Shown here one piece after another: positions 22,871 to 33,297 of a stretch of DNA of 64,000 nt (its first letter is position 1; each line of letters begins with the position of its first letter). The translations under genes and the position numbers were made by a program. The notes under the pieces were generated by a model. It made no database searches. It was not told where the DNA came from and worked only from the letters and a program-made list of their open reading frames with translations. Source of the DNA: Clonostachys chloroleuca (Eukaryota > Ascomycota > Sordariomycetes > Hypocreales > Bionectriaceae); contig JBANAY010000004.1 of assembly GCA_037952775.1 (NCBI GenBank), forward strand, positions 13,764,001 through 13,828,000, given 5' to 3'.

Positions 22871-25161
22871 ATGGATGGTATCGCTCCACGTCGTCAAGCT
22901 CTTAACGTAGGAGCTTTGCCCTCGCGCTCTCCCCAACCTATCCGCTACATGTAGATCCTGTTGCTGATAGAGCCTTGCGTGAAGGCTTGCGATTCTTGTC
23001 GGCAACGCAAAACAAAATGTGACGAGCTCAAGCCAAGGTGCGGCCGTTGCACCAGGTTGGGCCTCGAGTGTGCATATGTGGAAACTGTCGTCTCCAAGTT
23101 TGTATCCTTCATTAGCAACGACTCTTGTGGACCTTGGTTCGCTAATTGCTCTTTTCTAGAAAGAACCTATCTGTGTCTGAACTAAATGATACATTGAAAA
23201 GGATGGACAATAAGCTTGAGGCTCTGACCCATTTGGTGAAGAGCCAAAGCCAAACCTTGCAACAGCATCGTGACCATGCCAACCACAGCTTCTCTAACCC
23301 GAGCCCGAGTGTGTATCACACGCTGGGTCCATTTACTCCAATAGCTCCTTTTGATGCAGCCTCGCCTCATTCTTCATCTATTCCTTATCTGGACACCGGG
23401 AGAATCCGCGATGAGTTGTCATTAACACAGAAGCATTCCACCGCCCCCCAACACTTACTAACATGGCCTTGCTCCCCAATTAATCTTAGTGAAAAACAGT
23501 TACAATATCCCACTCAGTTGGAGATCCAACGTTCAAAATTACCAGCTATCTCTCATATTTCTTGTGAAAGCCCGCAGACTCCGCAGGGAAGCTCATGGCT
23601 ATTACAACTATCTATGTCAGAATTGAGCAGGTTGACCCAGGGATACTTCCTCCATTTCCATCCATCCTGTCTGATATTGGATGAGGGTCACTTCTATGGA
23701 TTTCATCTAAATCATGCAATGCGAACCAGTTTCGCTGAGAGCCTGGACGCTTGCTTAGTGGTATTGGTTTGTGCCCTAGGTGGTGTTGCCTCTCGTTTCT
23801 TAGAGGGCATCGAGTGGCCAGGTGAGAACGATGAAAACGCTGGTCTGTCGTTTTTCAATGTTGCTCAAGAAATGCTTCTCCATGTCGAAGGTCCAGATTG
23901 GGCCAGTGTTCAGTGTCTTTTACTCTCAGGGCATGTTCTCTCGGACCTACCAAGGACACTCGAATATCCATTGCTAACATATCGCAATTAGGCTCTTCTT
24001 CTCTTCCAAACTTAGGGTCTACGATGCTTGGAGATTTATTCACCGCGCCTGTAGTACGATCTTGATTTTGGTACCACTGTAAGGTCCAGTGACTCTCTAC
24101 CTCAATTCTGTCAAGCTAAATCTTAGCAGGCAAGATCAGCTAGAGGCACATCAAGCCCAGCTTTTTTGGATTGCATATCTTCAGGAGAGGTGAGAAAGAA
24201 AATCATATTTAAGATAACTCTTAAACTAAAGGCGTCTCAAGTCAATTGCTTGCAGAATTTGATTTTCCACCCAGCGGCCTCGGAAAACTTGCAGGTTCTG
24301 TCGCTTTGCCGTTGGTTCCTGATGCAGGAACAGATCCCCACCACGCCAAGTACCAGTTCTTCTTTCTTGCCCTTATTTCAATGAGAAAGCTTCTAAATCG
24401 AGTACTTTATCATGTTTACAAGCAAGGTATCATTCGTACGGTTTCGTTCGGAAAGCAGCAACTGATACTAATATCAGTTGACAGATAAGCGATACGACGA
24501 AGCTCCTCGTCCCGCCAGCTCACCTAATGAGGAACGATTTAATGCAGTTTTCTCTGCTAATGAACGAATAATTGAAGAGCTAGATAGACAGCTAGAGGAG
24601 TGGAGAAACTGCCTTCCTGCTGGTCTCAGCTTCTCTTCATATTCACCTTCCCAAGAGCCCCCTCCGCTAACGGAGCCTCACGAGCCGAGATCAATTGACG
24701 ACAGACTCCGTGGCCACCTCTTGGCCCGGTATTATGTTGCCAAATCCATCCTACATCGCCCTTTTCTTTATAGGGTGCTCCATTTTGAGCACAACGCTAG
24801 CTTGATTACAGATAACGACCGCCTTGGTGCGACCGTGGCTATTCACTCGGCATTTTTATCAACTGTACACAGTGGGTTATTCCACGAGCCACTACCACTG
24901 CTTCTACATCCAATCAACTCGTGGAGGAGGTAAGATGTCCTGGGTTCTGATCAACAGTGGACATAATTCGCTGACTTGTGAGACAGCATGTTTGCACTTG
25001 AGCTACAAGTCGCCTTCTGCAGGCATCAAGACCCGCATCATTTTGCGTTGCCGAAGAATTATGAGAGTATTCGCCAAATTCGTCAACAATTGTCATCTAG
25101 TTCAGCTCATTCTTGTCCTACTTTGAATAGGGACGAGGAAATTCTTCGTCTCCTCGAGTAG
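22871..25161 (+). CDS. Zn2Cys6 fungal-specific transcription factor, eight exons
   Basis: Exons: 22871-22906, 22973-23097, 23160-23930, 23992-24078, 24127-24189, 24242-24426, 24485-24929, 24987-25161; they join to 628 codons with TAG. The cluster ACDSCRQRKTKC...CGRCTRLGLEC begins in exon 2 and is followed by a short coiled segment (SELNDTLKRMDNKLEAL). The middle-homology region includes YFLHFHPSCLILDE, SKLRVYDAWRFIHRAC, AHQAQLFWIAYLQE and AKYQFFFLALISMRKLLNRV. The third intron (23931-23991) begins GC, not GT, and has a good GCTAAC branch site. Nuclear activator type; convergent with the GH3 beta-glucosidase and close to two sugar-type transporters, so a local carbohydrate regulator is a fair guess. 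Confidence 0.85.
23931..23991 (+). other. GC-AG intron
   Basis: Donor GCATGT, branch TTGCTAACAT, acceptor CAATTAG. Only this splice keeps LLLSG joined in frame to LFFSSKLRVYDAW; no GT donor of the required phase exists nearby. Confidence 0.75.
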
Positions 25162-25253
25162 CCAATAGGTTGTTGAGGGCAGTCAATGTATTGTAGGAAG
25201 CATGTATAGTCTTATGTAAAACGAGTGAATTCCAGTCTAAAATCATGTTCATT

Positions 25254-28125
25254 CTATGGTAACTTCGTCTCAAATATCACTCTAAATAAGCCTTCGTACT
25301 CAATGAACCCAAGCTCCCCCTTGGCAGATGACCGGAAGGTGGCTGATACGCCCGTGTCCCTCGAATTCTTAGCCGCAGTGACAAAGAATTCCGCGTCGGC
25401 ATCAATAACCCATTTGTTGACACTATCGTCCCAGTACGAAACGCTGACCTTGTCCAATACTGTCGTAGCGGTGCAGGTCTCTCCTACCTTCACGAAGACC
25501 TTATCGTAACCCTTGAGCTCCCTCGAGGGTCTTCCCAGTCTAGACTTGGTCTGGCTGACATAAAACTGAACAGCCTCCTTGCCATCACGAGACCCAGTGT
25601 TGGTGATGTCAACCTTGACTTCAATCCTGCCGCCCAGACCCAGGACTTCCTCATTGATACGGATATTGGAATACTCAAACGTTGTGTAGGATAAACCAGC
25701 GCCAAATGGGAACAACGGCTCAATCTTACGATGGTCGTAGTAACGGTATCCAGCATAGATACCCTCTCCATAATGCACAACGTCATTCTCGCCTGGATAG
25801 TTGTCGTACGAAGGCGTGTCCTCAAGACGTCGGGGGAACGTTACTGGCAGCTTTCCCGAAGGATTCACCGATCCGAGAAGAACATCTGCAAGACAATTTC
25901 CTTGTTCTTGTCCTTGATACCATGCCTGGATGATTGTGGACACCTGAGACTCCCAGGGCATGGCGATAGGGCTTCCAGTCTGGTTCACAACAATGGTGTT
26001 GGGGTTAACCTTGGAAACAGCGGATATCAGCTCATCCGATCGTGCCGGGAGATTCATCGACACCATGTCGCTCGTCTCTGTCTCCCACTCGTGGTCCTTG
26101 CCTACTACCACAATAGCAACGTCACTTGCTCCAGCCATGTCAACTGCCTCTTGGAAGAATTTGTCAAGGTCGCCCTGGTTCTCCAAGAAGCCGATGCGGC
26201 CACCGTCTTGTACCTCCTCGCGCTCGAGCATAGCCATGTAATCAATATCATAGGGCTTAGGCTCACGGCTGATGGATTCCAAAACGAGTTCGTACTCGCG
26301 GCCCGCCTCCATATGGACCTCAACGCGCTCCTCCGGTGAGCCGTAGCTCATGAACAGCGCCGACTTGGGAGACCACCAATGTCTCTCAATATCAATGATA
26401 ACTTTGCCATCTAGGATGAGCTTTCCTGGCCCGCAAGAGGACAGGGAGAACTGGTGCAGGCCGGTTGTCTTGGGTGTTACAATGCAGCGTCCACGGTAGG
26501 AGTACCTGGTACCGGTTGTGAGCTCGGGCGGCAAACCATCGTAACAGACCAAGTTGGAGCTAGGTCGGTTCTCTACCATGAAGGGCTCGCCTTCATGTTG
26601 CATGTTTCTCCAGAAGGAGAGAAGAAATCCGTTAGCCCCCGTTGATGGATTCTTCATGACAGCTGGGTCCAGCAGTGGGAGGTATCTATGGGCAGGGAAG
26701 GCGGCGTGAGTCTGCAACTTAGCCGTGGGGAACTTCTGCGATAGCTCGGTCTTGAGCGACTCGTACGGTGTCGTTCGGTAATGCGGCTCGAGATTAGAGC
26801 TTCCGCCACCAGTTGCCACTGATCTGGCCGCGTTAGGGCCGATGATAGCGATCGTCTTGTTGTCCAAACTTTCAAGCGGAAGAATGTTGGCCGAATTCTT
26901 GAGCAGAACAATACCTGGTCTCCGTGTTAACGAAACGAAATAGAAATTTAAAAAGGGCACAGTCACCCACCTTCTGCTCCTGCTTTGCGTAAAATTGCTC
27001 TGTGTGCTGGCAGATCGGTTGCCTTCTCTTTACCCTCCTTCCAGTCTAGGATCTTACTCTTCCCAGTTCGCTCCAGCAGCCCAAGGAGACGGCTGACGGA
27101 GTCATTAAGGAATGATTCGTCAAACAGCCCCTTCTTGTAAGCGTCCAGTAGGTGCTGACCTCTCCTTCTGACAGGTCCCGGCATCTCGAGGTCCAGACTA
27201 AGTTTTGTCAGCTGATTAATCCAACAACACGAAAGAATATCGCGAAACCTACCCTGCCTTAATCGATGGAACGATGCTGTTGGTACCAAACCAATCGCTC
27301 ATTGCCAAGCCATCCCAGCCCCATTCTCCACGCAGAACGTCTTGGAGAAGAAAGTCACTGGCAGAGCAGAAATCGCCATTAACTCTATTATAGGCAGTCA
27401 TCAAGCTCCAGGGGTTGCTATCTCGAATAGCAATTTGAAATGGCTGGAGATGAATCTCTCGCAGTGCTCGATCGGGGATCTTCTCATCGATGAAAAACCG
27501 GCGAGTTTCTTGGTCGTTTGCGACAAAGTGCTTGATACAGGCACCAATTCCGGCTGCTTGGATGCTGTTGATATATGTTCCGGCTAGCTTACCGGTGAGA
27601 AAGGGGTCTTCACTGTAGGCTTCGAAATTGCGGCCGCCGAGGGGTGTGCGAGGGATACAGACTGCGACTCCATGTAAGCAATGAATTATGGGACATTTTC
27701 AAGTTGGATCAATCACCTGTAGGCCCAAGGAGCACGTCAACCTCTTTGCTCTTGGCCTCGTCGATGAGAACCTTGCAGAGGTCGCGTACAACATCGTTAT
27801 CCCAAGTAGCTGCTATCGACACACTTGGATGCATTAGCTACTATCTATGCGGCCTCTGTCCAAAATCTTACCCCGTTGGTAATGAGGCAGCCTTCACACC
27901 ATCTGTGAAAATGCCACCTCTGACGCCCACTGGTCCATCGGAGGTCTTGAGCCTGGAAATTCCCAGACGAGGGATCGGGTGCGTACGCCACAGATCCTCG
28001 CCGGCTAGTAGAAGGACCTTCTCTTCCAGCGTCATCTGGGAGAGCTTTTCTTGGGCCCATTGGCTTGCAATTTTGGTGCCATTGGTAGCACCGCCGTCGC
28101 CGTTGGAAAGGTATACTTTAGTCAT
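25254..28125 (-). CDS. GH3 beta-glucosidase with PA14 insert
   Basis: Exons 28125-27872, 27823-27717, 27661-27253, 27197-26971 and 26914-25254 join to 885 residues without a break. Order: GH3 N-domain with TSDGPVGVRGG, LGPTVCIPRTPLGGR, KHFVANDQE and the nucleophile region MSDWFG (Asp243); GH3 C-domain from IVLLKNSANILPL; a PA14 module at about residues 400-560; catalytic-domain continuation VGKDHEWETE; and a fibronectin-III-like end. No signal peptide is visible, so it is probably intracellular, as for PA14-type fungal BGLs that hydrolyse imported cello-oligosaccharides or aryl-glucosides. It shares a 633-bp divergent promoter with an MFS transporter and is convergent with a Zn2Cys6 regulator. 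Confidence 0.92.
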
Positions 28126-28758
28126 CGTCAATGGCAAATTTCGCAATCCTTGGGCAAATACTAAGGATTGGTTATGTAAGGCTGAGAGGAAGAAAACAAA
28201 TAGGAAAGAAAACTGGTCTGCTCTTAGTCCAGAGGTCAGAGGAAAATTGAGCTGCCCTTGTTTCTTTTGAACGATTAATGATTAGCGACTGACAGCACTT
28301 TCGGGTTCCCCGTAGCTGATCAATACCCGCCATAATTGCCTGACCTCATCTTCTAGAGGCCGGGGAGAAATGGACTGGGGCCGGTGATGCATTACAAATG
28401 GGCCTGTTGATCGTGTGGGGAGTGTCAGCGGTTGGCATCGGAGTCAGTCCGTCTCTCCCCGTCCAAGCCTTGCCCCCCCCCCTTCCCCCCAGCCAATAAT
28501 CTTACCAGTTTAACCTCGGCCAAGATTCAGTACGTTTCCGATGGCAAAAGTCATGAATAAAGAAAAAGAGAATAAAAAACTCACTCGTTAGTGAAGTCAT
28601 GAAGATAACGGTATGGAGACGAGGTTGCTTACTCCCTTCGAACGCTCTTGCCGTGAACCTCACTCAGCCAACCTCGAAACCGTTTTCCCCGTGGCTCAGG
28701 AGAGAGAGAAAATATCAAAAAAAATCCTACAAAATCGATACGGATATCAGCAACAATC
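28126..28758. promoter_or_regulatory. divergent promoter of GH3 and MFS genes
   Basis: 633 bp between two divergent starts. It contains a GTCCGTCTCTCCCCGTCC box at 28447-28464, a C-rich run at about 28474-28498, and scattered CGG triplets. A near-identical box lies in the sugar porter promoter at a similar distance from the start codon. Confidence 0.65.
28447..28464 (+). promoter_or_regulatory. 18-bp shared promoter box, copy 1
   Basis: GTCCGTCTCTCCCCGTCC, matching 17 of 18 bases of the box at 30812-30829. It is 295 bp upstream of the MFS ATG and 322 bp from the GH3 ATG. It contains CCG triplets, as Zn2Cys6 proteins recognise. Confidence 0.6.
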
Positions 28759-30405
28759 ATGTATCGAGCCAATCGCAACGATGAGATAACTATCGCCCAG
28801 GAGCATCGCTCAGACTCGGATCTCGATGTCCTGGCCCACGAGAAAACAAACATCACGGAACCCGATCAAGCCGTCGCCGGCATTCAACCCTCCGAAAATT
28901 CCCAAATAGTTCAAGTCATCGGCCTCGAAGCTCTACTTCCAACCTTCTCCCCAGTTGAGGCACTGAAAGCGAACGGCATTATTGATGATCAACTCGCCTC
29001 GGACATCTCGAACCTACAAGGCTTCCAGTCGCCATTCGCGTGGAGTAGACGAAAGAAGATCACCGTACTCTCTGGGGCCTTCTTAGCATCTTGCCTTGCA
29101 GCATACGCAGCCGGCGCCTACGCTCTCGCCTCTCAGCCGCTACGAAGCAAGTGGGATATCTCCGACACCGAGTTCAATGCGGGCATCACAATGTTCGTTT
29201 TGGGTTTTGGGTTCGCTCCTATGATTCTTGCCCCCATAAGCGAAGCGCACGGTCGATACTGGGTCTTTTGCGGTTCCGGATTGGTCTTCTTTCTCGGACT
29301 GGTTGGTTGCGCTGTGACGGACTCCTATGCCGGCATGTTGGTATCCCGATTTGTGGTTGGTAGCGGAGCATCAGTCTACGCGACACTCACAGGTGGTGTC
29401 GTCAGCGATCTCTACCACAAAGAAGACCGGAATACACCGATGTCTCTCTACTCTCTGAGCATTATGATTGGCACTGGTCTAGGTCCACTAATCAGTGGCG
29501 TCGTCGTTGATCACCTTGGTTGGAGATGGATCTTCTATCTTCAGGCTATCGCTGTAGGGTCTACAACTCTGGTAATATTCCTATTTTTCAAGGAGACTCG
29601 AAGCAATGTTGTCTTGAGAAGAAAGTGTGTGAAGATGAATAAGCTTATTTTAGAGAGCAGTTCAAGTACATACCTGCTAGAGTTTCAGCCTGCCTCTGAG
29701 GAACGCAAACTCGACATCAGCATTATTTGGCGGAGCTTTGCCTTCCCTTTGAAACTACTGGTAACGGAGTCTGTGGTGTTCTGGTTTTCGGCTTGGGTTT
29801 CGTTTGCTTGGGCTATTCTATACATGCAGTTCAGCAGTATCGGGATAGTCTTCAGAGACGTGTACGACTTTAGCAGCACACAGGTCGGTGCTGTCTACAC
29901 GGCTGTCATTGTTGGTTCAACCATCTCTTGCTTTTTATCTATTGCTCAAGAATCAGCAATGTACAAGTTTTACCCTCAACGCATGGCTTCCCCGGAGGGT
30001 CGACTGCTCGCACCCGGCATCCAATCCATCCTGTTGCCTGCTGGACTTTTCTGGTTCGGGTGGAGTTCTGGGTCAAAGTCACATTGGATATTGCCTACAA
30101 TGGCAATTGGGTCGTGTACGATGGGGATTTTCAGTATTTATCTGGCAGTTTTCAACTATCTTGCCGATTCGTATCATCGGTACGCATCGTCTGCGTTAGC
30201 TGCTCAGAGCATGTGCCGGAACATATTAGCTGGTATATTTCCTCTATTCACAATGCTCATGCTGAGAGATTTGGGATATGGCGGAGCAGGTAGCTTGCTT
30301 GGGGGAATAGGGTTGCTTCTGACAGTGATACCGTGGCTACTATCGTTCTATGGTCACACGATCAGAGCACGGAGTCCATTCGCGGGAGCACTGATAACAT
30401 CTTAA
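28759..30405 (+). CDS. MFS transporter (DHA1-type, 12 TM)
   Basis: A single intronless frame of 548 codons. After a hydrophilic N-terminus of about 95 residues come the usual 12 hydrophobic segments in two groups of six with a central loop near residues 290-330. DHA1-like signatures include FVLGFGFAPMILAPISEAHGR (shown in part: loop 2-3 region) and the motif C area GTGLGPLISGVVVDHLGWRW. It is a plasma-membrane proton antiporter by family; the substrate is unknown. The divergent arrangement with the GH3 gene suggests export or uptake of a glycoside or aglycone, as inference only. Confidence 0.88.
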   Translation: MYRANRNDEITIAQEHRSDSDLDVLAHEKTNITEPDQAVAGIQPSENSQIVQVIGLEALLPTFSPVEALKANGIIDDQLASDISNLQGFQSPFAWSRRKKITVLSGAFLASCLAAYAAGAYALASQPLRSKWDISDTEFNAGITMFVLGFGFAPMILAPISEAHGRYWVFCGSGLVFFLGLVGCAVTDSYAGMLVSRFVVGSGASVYATLTGGVVSDLYHKEDRNTPMSLYSLSIMIGTGLGPLISGVVVDHLGWRWIFYLQAIAVGSTTLVIFLFFKETRSNVVLRRKCVKMNKLILESSSSTYLLEFQPASEERKLDISIIWRSFAFPLKLLVTESVVFWFSAWVSFAWAILYMQFSSIGIVFRDVYDFSSTQVGAVYTAVIVGSTISCFLSIAQESAMYKFYPQRMASPEGRLLAPGIQSILLPAGLFWFGWSSGSKSHWILPTMAIGSCTMGIFSIYLAVFNYLADSYHRYASSALAAQSMCRNILAGIFPLFTMLMLRDLGYGGAGSLLGGIGLLLTVIPWLLSFYGHTIRARSPFAGALITS

Positions 30406-30674
30406 AAAAGGCTCACATCTATTAGAACTCAAACTCAAAACGTAAAAAATAATGTTAATAAACCCATATGATCATTTTCCGTCGGGCTTTGTTAGTATCT
30501 ACCCCATTTCGCATACTACCCTTGTCCCAAATCAAATTGAACTCTCTCTGGCTTTGAGACTGGCTGTTTTCTCGCCAAGTTTTCTGTAGACTTTCAGGAC
30601 TCAGTGTATTTATTCACGGAACTTTCCTTACGATGCTGAAGTGTCATAAACAAGCCATGGCATAATAGTCCCAC

Positions 30675-30704
30675 TAGTTTAGGTTTACATAGTTTAGGTT
30701 TACA
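30675..30704. repeat. 15-bp perfect tandem duplication
   Basis: TAGTTTAGGTTTACA occurs twice without spacer. Confidence 0.9.
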
Positions 30705-30760
30705 TGGATTCTTCTCGCCTTGTGATCAATATTCTATGACCTTTACAGAGCCAATGGTCC

Positions 30761-30829
30761 AGACGGGGGGACACGGACCTGCTCCGCCGTTTGTTCAACT
30801 CCTCGGGGCTGGTCCGTCTGTCCCCGTCC
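30761..30829. promoter_or_regulatory. shared promoter box, copy 2, with imperfect inverted partner
   Basis: GTCCGTCTGTCCCCGTCC at 30812-30829 differs by one base from 28447-28464 and lies 328 bp before the sugar porter ATG. At 30761-30778 the opposite strand carries a version matching about 14 of 18 positions, so the pair forms an imperfect inverted repeat with a 33-bp spacer. Confidence 0.6.
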
Positions 30830-31156
30830 CCGCTCCCAGTCAAGCTCAATGAGGCTAAACCTGCAATACTACTCACGGTAGAGCATTTTCTGGGGCCCCA
30901 AATGACCAGATTTTCAGGGATTCTGAAATCTGGGGTTTTAGTATCTGACAAGGTCATCCGAGTCTGCCCGTATGCGTTCAACGATGGTGTTCTGGACCGG
31001 CCGGGCCTCGTTCATGAGTCCTTCCAAGGTTTGACTCTCCAGCCTTCTTTCTATAAAGGCATCATTTATCCCCAGCAACTTCACTCCACCTCATCAATCA
31101 CATTAAAAGACACGACCCGGGTGCCCCAGCAAACAACCGCCTCCATCGGTAGCAGA

Positions 31157-32790
31157 ATGGCAGACAACCTCCCCTCCTCTCGTCCGTTGCGCTCCGTGGC
31201 GGAGATCCTTGCGAACGATAAGACATCTGTTCTGTCACTCGCCCCATCCCTCGTTCAACTTTATGCCCTTCTAGCCCCAGCCTGTCTTGTTGTCTGCGCA
31301 ACCAATGGCTATGACGGCTCAGTCCTCACAGGTTTGCAGGGTGTGACAGCATGGAACAACCAATTTGGAAGCCCCAAGGGCTCACTGCTCGGTATCACCA
31401 GCGCGTCTTACCCTCTAGGTGCAATCGTCTCTACGCCCTTTTCTGCGTGGTTGTCCGATAGATACGGCCGACGCTCCTCGATCCTCATCGGCAGCTTCAT
31501 CATGATCATTGGCGTCATCGTTCAGTGTGTCAGCACCACCATCGGCCAATTCATCGGTGGTCGTGTCATTGTCGGCTTCGGCATCACTCTCGCCCTGGCG
31601 GCAGCCCCTGTCCTCATCTCCGAGCTCGCTCACCCTCGCCACCGTGTCTTTTTCGGGTCCCTGTACAACACCAGCTTCTATCTCGGCGCTTTGCTCGCAG
31701 GCTGGGTAGCTTTCGGAAGCTACCGCATCCCGAGCGCCTGGGCCTGGAGGCTGCCTACTCTACTACAGGCACTCCCGGCTTGCATTCAGATGGTCTTCGT
31801 GTGGTTTCTAGATGAATCGCCTCGTTGGCTGTTTTACAAGGATAGAACCGACGAAGCTCTAAACATCCTGATCAAGCATCATGGGAACGGGAAGCTTGAT
31901 GATTTGGTCCAGGCTGAGTACTGGGAGATGAAGGAGACACTCCAGGCTGAGCAGGAAGGAGAGAAGCAAAGTATCGCTCTGTTTATCAAGACCCCAGCCA
32001 ACCGTCGACGGCTCGCCATTCTTGTCACTCTAGCCGTCTTCGGTCAATGGAGTGGAAATGGCCTCGTAAGTAAACCACCCAAGAACCCTTTAGCTTTGAT
32101 CGACTAACACAAAGCCAGGTGTCGTATTACCTCACCAAGATCCTAGCAAGCATCGGAATCTCAACCCAACGAGAGCAAACAATGCTCAACGGAATAATCA
32201 GCACGGTCAACTACGCCACGGCCCTCTTCGCAGCCGTCCTATCGACCAAGATCGGCCGCCGCCCCATGTTCATCGGGGGCGGCATCGCCATGTTCCTCAC
32301 CTTCTCAGCTTTGACTATCAGCATCGCCGTCTACAACGAGACCGGTTCAGTGGCCGCGAGCAAGTCCGGGCTGGCGTTCATTTTCATCTACTACACCTCC
32401 TTCAACATCTGTCTAAACCCGCTGCTCTTCCTCTACCCCACCGAGATTCTACCATACAGGTTACGTGCCATGGGCCTCAGCATCCTCGTGTTCTCAACAA
32501 AGGCCGCATCTTTCTTCAATCAGTTCGTCAATCCGATTGGTATGGATTCTCTGGGCTGGAAATACTACCTGGTGTATGTTGGCTGGCTTCTTGTGGAAAT
32601 TTGCGTCTTTTGGCTGCTCTACGTTGAGACCAAGGGGTACACTCTTGAGAGAATCCAGGAGGCGTTCGGAGAAGATATCAAGTTCGACGGTCCAGAGGAG
32701 AAGAATGGACCGACGGTGGTCGATACTGTGTTTGAAAACAAGGGTGACGATGAGTCCAGCTCGCATGTGGAGAGGGCAAAGCATGTCTAG
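31157..32790 (+). CDS. sugar porter family MFS transporter (hexose/lactose permease-like)
   Basis: Exons 31157-32065 and 32119-32790 flank a 53-nt intron and encode 526 residues, typical for the family. Landmarks: GYDGSVLTGLQ in TM1, SDRYGRRSSI between TM2 and TM3, the PESPRWL-type motif as DESPRWLFYKDR, LSTKIGRRPMF after TM8 and YVETKGYTLERIQEAF at the end. It carries sugar inward across the plasma membrane with protons. The start at 31157 (MADNLPSS) is chosen because the cytosolic N-terminus then has normal length. Position next to GH3 and MFS genes with a shared promoter box suggests it imports an oligosaccharide or glucoside. Confidence 0.92.
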
Positions 32791-33297
32791 GCTCAAACCA
32801 TAACTGCGGAGACTTCTGTAATCTTATCTGAGATAATTAACCTGTTTATAACTTTCAGCCAACCTTCGTTAATATATTCACTCCGTGAACTCTTCCCAAG
32901 CTGACTGAAGATTTGTGCTTGGATTTGGCAAGACGGCGTTGCTTCACGCACCCAGTTGCCAATTGGTGAGTTGAAATAATAAACGACAAACATGTGACCA
33001 TTAGGTTTGATTATTATAAGCTCTGATCATGGACGTCAAACAGCTAGGAGCATGCTGTTTCCCAGCAGAGGACTGAACCAGTCACCACGTCTCATCTGCA
33101 CTACCTCTGATGTGTATTCAGGGCTGGGCGATCTGAAAGCGCAATGAACTCGCAGTGAGAACTAACAAGAATCCTACGCCCATCCACACATAGGGTTCAT
33201 TCTCATAAGGTGCGTAATGGCTGTTGAAACTTTTGGCGCTCCCAAATGCACAACTCTTCAACCCGATTTTCACAACCGCCATTAGAATCTGTGCCGA
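32791..33297. other. intergenic between convergent genes
   Basis: 3' regions of the sugar porter and PRPP synthetase genes; nothing else seen. Confidence 0.6.

Larger units (their letters stand above)
30406..31156. promoter_or_regulatory. sugar porter promoter with shared box and repeats
   Basis: Holds a perfect 15-bp tandem duplication (30675-30704), an imperfect inverted copy of the box (30761-30778) and the box itself (30812-30829). The reading frame of the transporter is open far upstream of its start, but the extra residues do not look like transporter sequence. Confidence 0.6.

Noticed and set aside
27590..27610. Apparent frameshift in the GH3 gene at the SEDPF / TGKLAG junction
   Set aside because: Recounting the bases at 27598-27602 shows three T residues, giving PFLTG in frame; exon lengths also sum to a multiple of three.
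27817..27880. Frame mismatch at the first GH3 intron
   Set aside because: An acceptor at TCCAAG (intron 27871-27824) with a GCTAATG branch restores PTGVSIAATWDND in frame.
28471..28500. C-rich run as a structural element
   Set aside because: Simple low-complexity DNA in a promoter, with no partner G-run or pattern to support a specific structure.
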